A stretch of 64,000 nt of DNA, from the NCBI RefSeq assembly GCF_000012845.1, contig NC_009615.1, positions 4,726,001 to 4,790,000 on the forward strand, given 5' to 3'. Below are positions 34,744 to 43,321 of the stretch, piece after piece. Position 1 is the stretch's first letter; the number at the start of each line of letters is the position of its first letter. The stretch comes from Parabacteroides distasonis ATCC 8503. Lineage in GTDB: Bacteria > Bacteroidota > Bacteroidia > Bacteroidales > Tannerellaceae. A model generated the notes under the pieces. That model was not told where the DNA came from. It ran no database searches and saw nothing but the letters and a program-made list of their open reading frames with translations. The position numbers were made by a program, and so were the translations under genes.

Positions 34744-36981
34744 TTAAAAAAAATCAACGGTGGCTTTCAGTTGACCTTTTATGCTTCTGGAAGTCGTTCC
34801 GTAACTAACACCTTCACCCGACAGTTCTTCCAAAAAAGGCAATACTTCTTCCTGCGAGGACAGATTGTATTTGGCTTTTTCAGATACAATTCCAACTTTA
34901 ACTGTTATGGCGGATACTGGAAGAGCCCGGAACATATCCTCATCCGTCGTGTCATCTCCCATTGCTAGTATAAAATCATAGCGGGAAGCCAATAATAGGC
35001 GATCTACTTCCGAACCTTTTGTGTATTCTGGAGATTTTATTTCCACGACTTTGTTGCCCTGCATGATTTGTAATCCCTTTCTCAGGCAAACAGGCATTAT
35101 AGCCTTTGTTAGCTGTTGCGCTCTCAGCTCTCCCAGCCAGGCGTCCGATTCTCTATAATGCCAGGCAAGAGCAGCTTCTTTTGTCTCAAGATGAGAGTAC
35201 GGGGTTTTGCTTACAAACAAATTTAGAATAAACAATAGCTCCGAATCCCACTCTCGATTGCCTATGTTTTTATGCCATGCGCCTTTTTCCTTGTAAAATG
35301 CACCATGCTCGGCGGCAAAAGACAGAGGAAGATCTCCCAGCCATTTCTCCAATGTATAGTGGTCCCGCCCGCTATTAATGGTTACATGATTCCGAGAGTC
35401 GGAACAAAAACGCTGTAACAGGTCTCGTAATGCAGGTGTTGGAGCTGCATCTTCCGGATGATTTTTGAATGCAGTTAATGTTCCGTCGTAATCCAGCAAA
35501 ATCAAGCGCTTTTTCGCTTGGTCATATAATGTTTTGATTTCGTTCTGGTCTTGTGCGGAGATCTTTTTCTTTTGTAATCGTTTGTTTTTCTCTGCGGCCT
35601 GCCGCCATTCTCTCATGAAATCCGCAGCCCATTTGTTTACGGTTTGAACCGAAAGGATGGCTTGCATTCGCTGAAGCCTTTCTCTTTGTTCCTCCAATGG
35701 CATTTTCAATGCACGGCAAATGGCTTGTTCGATCTGGTCCGTGTCGTTTGGATTAATCAATAAAGCATCAGACAATTCAACCGAAGCACCGGCCATTTCA
35801 CTTAAAATGAGTACCCCCGGATTATCTTGTTTGGTAGCGACATACTCTTTTGCCACAAGATTCATACCATCGCGCAAAGGGGTTACCAAGGCTATATCGG
35901 CAACATAATACATCGCTACCAATTCCTCAAAAGAGAAACCGTGATAAAAATAACATACCGGAGTCCAATTCATGGTAGAGTAAGTTCCATTGATAGAACC
36001 GATCTCCTCGTCTATTTTGGTTTTCAATTCGGCATAACTGCCTACATGGTCGCGAGAGGGGACGATAACCATCGCCAATGTCACTTTCCCGTGATATTCC
36101 GGATGATTTTTCAAAAAAGAGGCGAATCCGTAAAGACGGTGCAATATTCCTTTGCTGTAATCCAGTCGGTCTACCGATATGATTAACTTATGATCTCCAA
36201 ATAGAAGTCGTGTTTTCTCTACTGCGTGGTGGACTTTGTCATCAGCTATCACATTGTGATAAAGATCATAGTTTATCCCCATCGGTAATGCATCCACACG
36301 GGTTACACGATCATTCATTTGAACTTCATCCAGATTGAAATTCTTATGAAGGATGCGTTCCGTCGCACTGATGAAATGACGCATATAATCGTGAATGTGA
36401 AAAGCGACAAAGTCGGCTCCCAAAAGTCCGTTCAGGATCTCGACCCTTTCGGGCAGAATCCGGAAAAGTTCATGTGAAGGGAACGGAATATGGTGGAAAT
36501 ACCCGATATGAAGGTTGGGAAACTTCTCACGGAGCATGCCCGGCAACAGCATTAACTGATAGTCCTGTACCCAAACCCAATCATTAGGTTCAACTATCCG
36601 AGATATCTCTTCACAAAAAACAGCATTGACTTCCCTATATGATTCCCAAAAGTTCTTTTTATATAACGTATAAGCAAAAAAGTAATGACAGAGGGGCCAT
36701 AGGGTACTGTTGCTATATCCTTCGTAGTAATTTTCATACTGCCTGTCGGATAAGAATACCGGATGATAATTATTTTTTTCCAATTGACTGCAAATGTCAT
36801 CTTTTTCCGTCTTTTGTTCTACGCAGACGCCAGGCCAACCAATCCAATGTTTTTCACAATCAACGTCCAATGACTTCAAACCTGTAGCCAGCCCTCCTTC
36901 GCTCCGTGAAAAAACAAATTTTCCATCGGAGGAACGTGTAACTTTTACAGGCAACCTATTCGAAATGATAAATAATCTCAT
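34744..36981 (-). CDS. otsAB: bifunctional trehalose-6-phosphate synthase/phosphatase (OtsA-OtsB fusion)
   Basis: 745 residues from the ATG at 36981 (MRLFIISNRLPVKVTR). A longer frame to 37023 is rejected because a sigma-54 promoter occupies 37008-37023. Residues 1-470 are GT20 synthase ('GGLATGLKSL', 'VWVQDYQLMLLPGMLR', 'YFHHIPFPSHELFRILP', 'VDRLDYSKGI', 'NLVAKEYVA'). Residues 500-745 are a HAD phosphatase ('LILLDYDGTLTAF', 'INSGRDHYTLEKWLG', 'MGDDTTDEDMF'). It makes trehalose from UDP-glucose and glucose-6-phosphate, an osmoprotectant. First gene of an operon with GH15. Confidence 0.96.
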   Translation of the reverse strand: MRLFIISNRLPVKVTRSSDGKFVFSRSEGGLATGLKSLDVDCEKHWIGWPGVCVEQKTEKDDICSQLEKNNYHPVFLSDRQYENYYEGYSNSTLWPLCHYFFAYTLYKKNFWESYREVNAVFCEEISRIVEPNDWVWVQDYQLMLLPGMLREKFPNLHIGYFHHIPFPSHELFRILPERVEILNGLLGADFVAFHIHDYMRHFISATERILHKNFNLDEVQMNDRVTRVDALPMGINYDLYHNVIADDKVHHAVEKTRLLFGDHKLIISVDRLDYSKGILHRLYGFASFLKNHPEYHGKVTLAMVIVPSRDHVGSYAELKTKIDEEIGSINGTYSTMNWTPVCYFYHGFSFEELVAMYYVADIALVTPLRDGMNLVAKEYVATKQDNPGVLILSEMAGASVELSDALLINPNDTDQIEQAICRALKMPLEEQRERLQRMQAILSVQTVNKWAADFMREWRQAAEKNKRLQKKKISAQDQNEIKTLYDQAKKRLILLDYDGTLTAFKNHPEDAAPTPALRDLLQRFCSDSRNHVTINSGRDHYTLEKWLGDLPLSFAAEHGAFYKEKGAWHKNIGNREWDSELLFILNLFVSKTPYSHLETKEAALAWHYRESDAWLGELRAQQLTKAIMPVCLRKGLQIMQGNKVVEIKSPEYTKGSEVDRLLLASRYDFILAMGDDTTDEDMFRALPVSAITVKVGIVSEKAKYNLSSQEEVLPFLEELSGEGVSYGTTSRSIKGQLKATVDFF

Positions 36982-37007
36982 ATTTGAAATATTATATACA
37001 ACACAAA

Positions 37008-37023
37008 GCAAAATCCATACCAA
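37008..37023 (-). promoter_or_regulatory. sigma-54 promoter of otsAB-GH15
   Basis: The minus strand reads TTGGTATGGATTTTGC, with GG and GC separated by exactly 10 bp and a good TTGC. The implied start is near 36996, 15 nt before the otsAB ATG, which fixes the start codon choice. Confidence 0.6.
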
Positions 37024-37082
37024 TTTGTATTTGTCATTGATAAACAGATGTTTGCAAATAGGGAAGCCTAAGTAATATTACC

Positions 37083-37107
37083 AAAATGAAAAACACTTTT
37101 TCATTTT
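37083..37107. promoter_or_regulatory. palindromic enhancer candidate for otsAB
   Basis: A perfect 25-bp palindrome: AAAATGAAAAA (37083-37093), CAC, TTTTTCATTTT (37097-37107). It lies about 73 bp upstream of the -24 element. Its core TGAAAAACACTTTTTCA resembles the core upstream of kdp (TGAAAATATCTTTTTCC). No minus- or plus-strand gene ends here, so a terminator role is unlikely. 37108-37300 holds only a weak inverted repeat (CCGAAGA at 37228/TCTTCGG at 37253). Confidence 0.55.
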
Positions 37108-37300
37108 AGTTGTTTTTTTTACTTTCAATTTAGAATTAATATTTTTAATCGATTGATATATAGTGATTTATGTTTGTTGTTTTCTAATTAGTCTGATTTT
37201 GGCATTATCTTTATCAGTTTAGATTTCCGAAGAAAGTATCATTAATATTCATCTTCGGTTGTCTGCTATAAGAAACAATGTAGAACAACAAAGAAACAAA

Positions 37301-37519
37301 ATGGTATTTTTTATTTATCAGTTAGGCTCGCTTGCCTCTGTATGGGCAATCAGCAATTTAATAAAAAAAGATGTTCCTCAAAGGATCAAAAACAAGATTA
37401 TCGTTCTGTTACTAGTAACAAGCTGGATTGGTGTTTTGGGGTATTTTTTCATTTTGAAAAACAGGATTGAAAAATGGTGGCCTTGCAAGAAGTACTTGGT
37501 TGCTCATAGAAGGATATGA
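37301..37519 (+). CDS. small two-helix membrane protein
   Basis: 72 residues from the ATG at 37301 (MVFFIYQLGSLASVWAISNL); an in-frame start at 37259 adds a polar, unconvincing leader. Two hydrophobic stretches (about 1-20 and 30-50: 'IIVLLLVTSWIGVLGYFFIL') are followed by a basic tail. The second helix loosely resembles the PLDc_N membrane segment. The gene sits between the otsAB and kdp enhancer regions. I do not recognise it; it could be a small stress-associated membrane protein. Confidence 0.4.
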   Translation: MVFFIYQLGSLASVWAISNLIKKDVPQRIKNKIIVLLLVTSWIGVLGYFFILKNRIEKWWPCKKYLVAHRRI

Positions 37520-37682
37520 GTTTCATATTATATATTATTGCAATTAAAGTTGTTTTATGTGTACCAAAATCTTTTTCTCCATTCATTCTGTAAAGATTTG
37601 AATTGTTTTTTTCTTTTTGAGCCGTGGATATAATTTATTCACGGCTTATTTAAAGGATTTGATTTCAAAAATTAGGATACAA

Positions 37683-38156
37683 ATGGAAAAGAATATGCGG
37701 ATGAAATTTTTAAAGCAACGGATAACGGTAATATTACTGTTAGTGGCTAGCGTATGTATATGTGGTAGCATCAATGAATTCTATGTCTTCGAAAATGATT
37801 ATTATTTTAAATATCTGCTGAATACTTTTACAGGAATCATCCTTTTGACAGGAATTGCCTATTTATGCTATCCTCAAAAGAAGACAAATCAGGAAAATGA
37901 ATTGGTGCTGAATGAATACAAACTGGTGTATGAAACGGAGTCTACCGCATCGCAATATTTTATTTCTGATACAGAAGCTTGGAACACATTAAGAAAACAA
38001 TTGAAAACAACAGCTCAAGGACATGCTATTTTATATATCAGCGAAAGTTGCGAATTGCCTATAATCAATAACATGATTTTAGCTAAAAAGAGAAATTTCG
38101 ATTGTTGGAAGCCTGCCTGTGCAGGGCAGATATCTAAAGATTTTGGTGAGATTTAA
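37683..38156 (+). CDS. hypothetical membrane protein; C-terminus resembles a decayed AAA+ Walker B region
   Basis: 157 residues from the ATG at 37683 (MEKNMRMKFLKQRITVILLL). Two transmembrane helices (about 9-28 and 43-65), then a soluble tail. In the tail 'GHAILYISESCELPI' lines up with the Walker B of sigma-54 activators ('GTLFLDEIGELPL'): L, aromatic, aliphatic, E, E-L-P are shared but the aspartate is lost. Since an activator C-terminus lies directly downstream, this tail may be its decayed middle, fused by deletion to a membrane-protein N-terminus. It may equally be an unrelated small membrane protein. Confidence 0.35.
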   Translation: MEKNMRMKFLKQRITVILLLVASVCICGSINEFYVFENDYYFKYLLNTFTGIILLTGIAYLCYPQKKTNQENELVLNEYKLVYETESTASQYFISDTEAWNTLRKQLKTTAQGHAILYISESCELPIINNMILAKKRNFDCWKPACAGQISKDFGEI

Positions 38157-38174
38157 AGTGATCGTAAAAAATAT

Positions 38175-38383
38175 ATGGCAGCCATAAAACGATGTCCATG
38201 GAAAGGAAATGTCAATTATCTGAAAATACGGGGAATAATATTGAATTGGACCTAGTCAGCGTTGAAAAGCACCACATTCAGAAAGTTCTCCAACATACTA
38301 ACGGATACAAACCCGAAGCTGCTCGTCCTCTTGGGATAGCCTTAACCACACTTTATAGGAAGATGGAAGCCTATGGACTATAA
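38175..38383 (+). pseudogene. remnant of NtrC/Fis-type sigma-54 activator
   Basis: In one frame from 38175 the sequence reads MAAIKRCPWKGNVNYLK, a degraded version of the 'PWPGNVREL' motif that ends the AAA+ domain of sigma-54 activators, then stops. In the next frame (38192-38383) it continues 'EKHHIQKVLQHTNGYKPEAARPLGIALTTLYRKMEAYGL'-like residues, the Fis-type DNA-binding domain that normally follows (N-G-x-x-x-x-A-A-x-x-L-G-I...T-L-Y-R-K). The order is right, the frame is broken and receiver plus most of the ATPase are absent. It is the likely former regulator of kdp. Confidence 0.65.
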
Positions 38384-38451
38384 TGTGGAACACTTTGTTC
38401 TTGCATACCCGGTAGGTTTACCTAAAACAGGCAGCTTGCCTTTTTTATATA

Positions 38452-38490
38452 CCTTTTCAAAATGAAAATATCTTTTTCCTTTTGAAAAGG
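38452..38490. promoter_or_regulatory. palindromic enhancer candidate for kdp operon
   Basis: Perfect 11-bp arms CCTTTTCAAAA (38452-38462) and TTTTGAAAAGG (38480-38490) around a TGAAAATATCTTTTTCC core, with the centre about 98 bp upstream of the sigma-54 promoter. It matches the layout of the 40-bp palindrome upstream of the antiporter gene. It lies just after the activator remnant. Confidence 0.55.
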
Positions 38491-38568
38491 ATTGAGCATA
38501 TTACATAATAATATTATTTTTTGATTATATAGCTGATAAACAATGTATTGTGCAAGAACTCGATTTTT

Positions 38569-38584
38569 TGGCACAGCTTTGGCA
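38569..38584 (+). promoter_or_regulatory. sigma-54 promoter of kdp operon
   Basis: TGGCACAGCTTTGGCA: a perfect -24 box TGGCAC and GC placed exactly 10 bp after GG; the -12 half is TGGCA instead of TTGCA. The implied start is near 38595, 42 nt before the first small gene. Confidence 0.65.
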
Positions 38585-38636
38585 TATAGTAGGGTGGAAA
38601 ACAAATAAATAGTATTAACAATTAAAAAAGACAAGT

Positions 38637-38732
38637 ATGGAAGATACGTTATCATTTTTGTTCTTGTGTGCTACCGGTGTAGCATGCTATTGGTTTTTCT
38701 TCAAGTGTGTGGACTGGTTTGAGAAAATTTAA
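38637..38732 (+). CDS. small single-helix membrane protein of kdp operon
   Basis: 31 codons: MEDTLSFLFLCATGVACYWF, then FFKCVDWFEKI. One transmembrane helix with a short cytoplasmic end. It is the first gene after the sigma-54 promoter and is followed 22 bp later by kdpF. I do not know a named family; size and position suggest an accessory peptide of the Kdp complex, perhaps paralogous to KdpF. Confidence 0.55.
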   Translation: MEDTLSFLFLCATGVACYWFFFKCVDWFEKI

Positions 38733-38754
38733 TGTAAGAAAGGAGAATTAAATT

Positions 38755-38835
38755 ATGTTTTTAGCACTGTTTATACTTTGCTTATTGATCTTCGGGTATT
38801 TGATGTATGTCCTAATTAAGCCTGAAAAGTTTTAA
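38755..38835 (+). CDS. kdpF: Kdp complex small subunit KdpF
   Basis: 26 codons, MFLALFILCLLIFGYLMYVL then IKPEKF. One transmembrane helix and the family's characteristic ending (Y-x-x-x-V-L-x-x-P-E-K/R-F). KdpF stabilises the KdpABC complex. It lies 27 bp upstream of kdpA. Confidence 0.85.
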   Translation: MFLALFILCLLIFGYLMYVLIKPEKF

Positions 38836-38862
38836 TGGTAATTAGTTTTTTTAAGTGAAAAG

Positions 38863-40572
38863 ATGAATACAGAAATTTTAGGTGTAGCATTGCAGATATT
38901 GCTGCTGCTGGTTATCAGTTACCCGCTGGGAAAGCATATCGCCAAGGTGTATAAGGAGGGAAACGACTGCATGCGTTTCATGGCTCCAATTGAAAGATTT
39001 ATTTACAAGCTGGCGGGTATCAACCCCAATGAAGAGATGGATTGGAAGGCATTCTTGAAATCTCTGCTTATTATAAACGTATTTTGGTTCTTCTGGGGTA
39101 TGATCCTGTTGGTATCGCAAGGATATCTTCCTTTGAATCCTGATGGGAACAGCGGACAAAGTCCAGATTTGGCGTTCAACACGTGTATTAGTTTCATGGT
39201 TAACTGTAACTTGCAGCACTATAGCGGAGAAAGCGGTTTGACTTATTTTACACAGTTGTTCGTCATCATGTTGTTCCAGTTCATCACTGCTGCAACAGGT
39301 ATGGCTGCCATGGCTGGAATTATGAAGTCGATGGCCGCCAAAACAACTAAAACAATCGGTAACTTCTGGCACTATTTAGTGATCAGCTGTACACGTATCC
39401 TTTTCCCGATGTCTCTGATCGTGGGTTTCATCCTGATCATACAAGGTACGCCGATGGGCTTTGACTCCAAAATGACAATCCCGACATTGGAAGGAGCTGA
39501 ACAAACTGTTTCACAAGGTCCTACAGCTGCAATCGTTCCGATTAAACAGTTAGGTACGAATGGTGGTGGTTACTTCGGAGTAAACTCTTCTCACCCATTG
39601 GAAAACCCGACTTACCTGACCAATATTGTAGAATGTTGGTCTATTCTGATCATTCCGATGGCATTGGTATTTGCTTTGGGATTTTATCTGAAACGTAAAA
39701 AGTTAGGTTATGTGATCTATGGTGTGATGCTGTTTGCTTATCTTTTGGGGGTATTCTGTAACGTTCACTATGAGATGGCAGGTAACCCGAAAATCGACGA
39801 GATGGGTATTGACCAGTCTTGCGGTGCTATGGAAGGTAAGGAAACCCGTCTGGGTCCGGGCGCAACCGCTTTGTGGTCTGTGACTACGACCGTCACCTCT
39901 AATGGTTCCGTTAACGGTATGCACGACAGTACAATGCCTCTTTCTGGTATGGTGGAGATGTTGAACATGCAGATCAATACATGGTTTGGTGGTGTCGGCG
40001 TAGGTTTCATGAACTACTATGCATTCTTGATTATAGCCGTATTCATCAGCGGTTTGATGGTCGGACGTACGCCGGAATTCTTAGGTAAAAAGGTAGAAGC
40101 CCGAGAAATGAAGATTGCAACGATCGTTTCGTTGGCTCACCCATTCGTGATTTTGATCTTTACGGCTATCTCTTCCTACGTATGGGTATATGCCCCTGAA
40201 TTCGTAGAGAGCGAGGGTGGCTGGTTGAACAACCCTGGTTTCCATGGTTTCAGTGAAATGTTATATGAATATACTTCTTCTTCTGCTAACAACGGTTCCG
40301 GTTTTGAAGGATTAGGCGACAATACCTATTTCTGGAACTACACTTGCGGTTTGGCACTGATCATTTCACGTTATTTGCCAATTGTCGGACAGGTAGCTAT
40401 TGCAGGTCTTTTGGCAAACAAGAAGTACACTCCGGAGAGTGCGGGTACATTAAAGACTGATACGGTTACATTCGGTGTGATGACATTCTTCGTAATCGTC
40501 ATCGTTGCTGCCTTGTCATTCTTCCCGGCACAAACATTAGGCCCGATCGCCGAATATTTTAGTATTTACTAA
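38863..40572 (+). CDS. kdpA: K+-transporting ATPase subunit A
   Basis: 569 residues, full length, ten transmembrane helices. The four selectivity-filter loops of this SKT-family channel are readable: 'NTCISFMVNCNLQHYSGE', 'QLGTNGGGYFGVNSSHP', 'TTTVTSNGSVNGMHD' and 'SSANNGSGFEGLG'. It selects and conducts K+ that KdpB pumps in at very low external K+. The extracytoplasmic insert with 'DQSCGAMEGKETRLGPG' is the usual family insert. Confidence 0.98.
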   Translation: MNTEILGVALQILLLLVISYPLGKHIAKVYKEGNDCMRFMAPIERFIYKLAGINPNEEMDWKAFLKSLLIINVFWFFWGMILLVSQGYLPLNPDGNSGQSPDLAFNTCISFMVNCNLQHYSGESGLTYFTQLFVIMLFQFITAATGMAAMAGIMKSMAAKTTKTIGNFWHYLVISCTRILFPMSLIVGFILIIQGTPMGFDSKMTIPTLEGAEQTVSQGPTAAIVPIKQLGTNGGGYFGVNSSHPLENPTYLTNIVECWSILIIPMALVFALGFYLKRKKLGYVIYGVMLFAYLLGVFCNVHYEMAGNPKIDEMGIDQSCGAMEGKETRLGPGATALWSVTTTVTSNGSVNGMHDSTMPLSGMVEMLNMQINTWFGGVGVGFMNYYAFLIIAVFISGLMVGRTPEFLGKKVEAREMKIATIVSLAHPFVILIFTAISSYVWVYAPEFVESEGGWLNNPGFHGFSEMLYEYTSSSANNGSGFEGLGDNTYFWNYTCGLALIISRYLPIVGQVAIAGLLANKKYTPESAGTLKTDTVTFGVMTFFVIVIVAALSFFPAQTLGPIAEYFSIY

Positions 40573-40588
40573 TTGACAGATTAAGAAG

Positions 40589-42628
40589 ATGAGAAATAAC
40601 AAAACTGCTTCTTTATTTCCAAAGAAGCTCGTTATAGAAAGTTTGAAGCAATCATTCATTAAGTTGAATCCGCGGATGATGTTCCGTAACCCGATCATGT
40701 TTATCGTGGAGGTGGTGACATTCGTCATGTTGTTTGTTACGATTTGGGCGGCTACCACCGGTGATACGACACAAGGATCTTTCGGTTACAATATCTTAGT
40801 GTTTATTGTATTGTTCGCCACGTTGCTTTTCGCCAACTTCGCAGAGGCGATTGCAGAGGCACGAGGCAAGGCACAGGCCGACAGTTTGCGTAAGACCCGG
40901 GAAGAAACTCCTGCCAAATTGTGTGTCGGTAACAAGATTGAAACGGTCAGTTCTTCTCAGTTGAAGAAAGGCGACATCTTTATTTGTGAAGCCGGCGACA
41001 CGATTCCTTCCGATGGTGAAATTATCGAAGGTCTGGCTTCTATCGATGAAAGCGCCATCACAGGTGAATCTGCTCCGGTGATCCGTGAAGCGGGTGGAGA
41101 CAAGAGTTCTGTAACAGGCGGTACGAAAGTATTGTCCGACCAGATCAAGGTGAAAGTGACGACCGAACCGGGTGAAAGTTTCTTGGATAAGATGATCGCC
41201 TTGGTGGAAGGCGCTTCTCGCCAGAAAACTCCGAACGAAATCGCCTTGACAATCTTGCTGGCAGGTTTTACATTGGTATTCGTTGTTGTTTGCGGTACCT
41301 TGAAACCGTTTGCTGATTATTCCAACACGACGATTACGATCGCGGCCTTTATCTCTTTGTTCGTTTGTTTGATCCCGACTACGATCGGTGGTTTGTTATC
41401 TGCCATCGGTATTGCCGGTATGGATCGTGCGTTGTCTGCTAATGTGATCACCAAATCCGGTAAGGCGGTTGAAACAGCCGGTGACATTGATACTTTGCTG
41501 CTCGACAAGACCGGTACGATCACGATCGGTAACCGTAAAGCAACCCAGTTCTATCCGGTATCCGGCATTGACGAACACTCTTTTGTACAAGCTTGTCTAC
41601 TGTCCTCTCTTTCAGACGATACACCCGAAGGTAAGTCAATCGTGGAATTGGGACGTGAAAAAGGTGTACGTGTACATGATCTGAATACATCCGGATCAAA
41701 GATGATCAAGTTTACGGCAGAAACTAAATGTTCAGGAGTGGATTTGGCAAACGGTACTCGCATCCGTAAAGGAGCTTTTGATGCTATTCGTAAGATGAGT
41801 GAGGCTGCCGGCAACAAATATCCGAAAGAGGTGGCCGATTTGGTTCAGAAGATCACGAGTAACGGCGGTACTCCGCTGGTTGTTTCACAGGATGATTTCA
41901 TCATTGGTGTGATCGAGTTACAGGATATCATCAAACCGGGTATCCAAGAACGTTTTGAACGTTTGCGTAAGATGGGTGTGAAGACGGTAATGGTAACCGG
42001 TGATAATCCGTTGACCGCAAAATATATCGCTGAAAAAGCCGGTGTAGACGATTATATCGCCGAAGCCAAACCGGAAGACAAGATGAACTATATCCGTAAG
42101 GAACAGGAAAACGGTAAGCTGGTCGCCATGATGGGGGACGGTACGAACGATGCCCCGGCCTTGGCTCAGGCAAACGTTGGTGTCGCAATGAACAGTGGTA
42201 CGCAGGCTGCCAAGGAAGCTGGTAATATGGTTGATTTGGACAACGACCCAACGAAACTGATCGAGATTGTCGAAATCGGTAAACAGTTGCTGATGACTCG
42301 CGGTACGCTGACTACTTTCAGTATCGCTAACGACGTGGCCAAGTATTTCGCTATCGTACCAGCTCTGTTCATGGTTACGATCCCGGCATTGGCCCCGATG
42401 AACATCATGCACCTGCACAGTCCGGAATCAGCGATCCTAAGTGCGATCATCTTTAATGCGATCATCATCCCGATTCTGATCCCTCTGGCATTACGTGGTG
42501 TGGCTTATAAACCGATCGGTGCTTCCGCATTGCTTCGTCGCAACTTGCTGATCTACGGTTTGGGCGGTGTAATTGCCCCGTTCATTGGTATCAAGTTGAT
42601 AGATATGATTGTAAGTTTATTCATGTAA
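40589..42628 (+). CDS. kdpB: K+-transporting P-type ATPase subunit B
   Basis: 679 residues. P-type ATPase motifs: '[19 protein letters not shown]' in the actuator domain, phosphorylation site '[14 protein letters not shown]' with Asp near 306, nucleotide-binding 'GRTKMSG'-equivalent region replaced by '[14 protein letters not shown]', and hinge '[31 protein letters not shown]' to '[25 protein letters not shown]'. It drives uptake by ATP hydrolysis. The start follows kdpA by 16 bp. Confidence 0.98.
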   Translation: MRNNKTASLFPKKLVIESLKQSFIKLNPRMMFRNPIMFIVEVVTFVMLFVTIWAATTGDTTQGSFGYNILVFIVLFATLLFANFAEAIAEARGKAQADSLRKTREETPAKLCVGNKIETVSSSQLKKGDIFICEAGDTIPSDGEIIEGLASIDESAITGESAPVIREAGGDKSSVTGGTKVLSDQIKVKVTTEPGESFLDKMIALVEGASRQKTPNEIALTILLAGFTLVFVVVCGTLKPFADYSNTTITIAAFISLFVCLIPTTIGGLLSAIGIAGMDRALSANVITKSGKAVETAGDIDTLLLDKTGTITIGNRKATQFYPVSGIDEHSFVQACLLSSLSDDTPEGKSIVELGREKGVRVHDLNTSGSKMIKFTAETKCSGVDLANGTRIRKGAFDAIRKMSEAAGNKYPKEVADLVQKITSNGGTPLVVSQDDFIIGVIELQDIIKPGIQERFERLRKMGVKTVMVTGDNPLTAKYIAEKAGVDDYIAEAKPEDKMNYIRKEQENGKLVAMMGDGTNDAPALAQANVGVAMNSGTQAAKEAGNMVDLDNDPTKLIEIVEIGKQLLMTRGTLTTFSIANDVAKYFAIVPALFMVTIPALAPMNIMHLHSPESAILSAIIFNAIIIPILIPLALRGVAYKPIGASALLRRNLLIYGLGGVIAPFIGIKLIDMIVSLFM

Positions 42629-42647
42629 AAGTAAAATCAATATTAAA

Positions 42648-42684
42648 AACCTTCCTCCCTCTGTATGAAGATAGGAGGAAGGTT
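42648..42684 (+). promoter_or_regulatory. strong intercistronic hairpin between kdpB and kdpC
   Basis: Perfect 11-bp stem AACCTTCCTCC (42648-42658)/GGAGGAAGGTT (42674-42684) with a 15-nt loop, followed by AAGAAAATAAAAC rather than Ts. It probably stabilises or processes the polycistronic RNA and tunes kdpC expression; a terminator is less likely without a U-run. Confidence 0.6.
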
Positions 42685-42708
42685 AAGAAAATAAAACAAT
42701 AATTCATT

Positions 42709-43290
42709 ATGATATCAAATCTTTTTAAATCATTAAGACTGACAATTGCATTTTGTTTGTTCTTCAGTGTTTTCTACATCTTCGTTTTGTGGTTGTTTGC
42801 CCAAGTGGCAGGACCGAATAAAGGTAATGCTGAACTGGTTACATTGAATGGAAAAGTAGTGGGGGCCGCCAACGTTGGTCAGAATTTCACGCAAGATATT
42901 TATTTCTGGGGACGTCCTTCCCATGCTGGTGATGGTTACGATGCATCCAGTTCGGCAGGTAGTAACAAGGGACCTTCCAATGAAGAACATTTAGCTTTGT
43001 TGGAAGAACGTATTGATACATTCTTGGTTCATCATCCTTACCTAACCCGTGAAAAAGTTCCGGCTGAAATCATCACAGCCAGCAGTTCCGGTTTGGATCC
43101 CCATATCTCACCGAAAGCGGCTTATGTACAGGCCAAACGTGTAGCGGACGCTCGTGGATGGTCGGAAGAAAAGGTCATGGGTATCGTCAATTCTCATGTT
43201 GAGAAACCGTTATTGGGTATGTTCGGAACGGAGAAAGTAAATGTATTGAAATTAAATGTTGCGCTTGATCAAGCATCAAATAACAAATAA
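42709..43290 (+). CDS. kdpC: K+-transporting ATPase subunit C
   Basis: 193 residues: one N-terminal transmembrane helix ('LRLTIAFCLFFSVFYIFVLWLFAQV') then the soluble KdpC domain with 'IYFWGRPSHAGDGYDASSSAGSNKGPSN', 'SSSGLDPHISPKAAYVQAKRVADARGW' and 'LGMFGTEKVNVLKLNVALD', all diagnostic. KdpC increases the nucleotide affinity of the complex. It lies 80 bp from kdpB, with the hairpin in the gap. Confidence 0.97.
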   Translation: MISNLFKSLRLTIAFCLFFSVFYIFVLWLFAQVAGPNKGNAELVTLNGKVVGAANVGQNFTQDIYFWGRPSHAGDGYDASSSAGSNKGPSNEEHLALLEERIDTFLVHHPYLTREKVPAEIITASSSGLDPHISPKAAYVQAKRVADARGWSEEKVMGIVNSHVEKPLLGMFGTEKVNVLKLNVALDQASNNK

Positions 43291-43321
43291 CAAATTTTAA
43301 TAAGTCAATTAGATTTAGGTT

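Noticed and set aside
36982..37023. Longer otsAB start at 37,023
   Set aside because: It overlaps the sigma-54 promoter and adds residues not found in OtsA; MRLFIISNRLP is the standard start.
37228..37259. CCGAAGA/TCTTCGG inverted repeat as a further enhancer
   Set aside because: Arms are only 7 bp, the sequence differs from the TGAAAA/TTTTTCA sites and no sigma-54 promoter follows.
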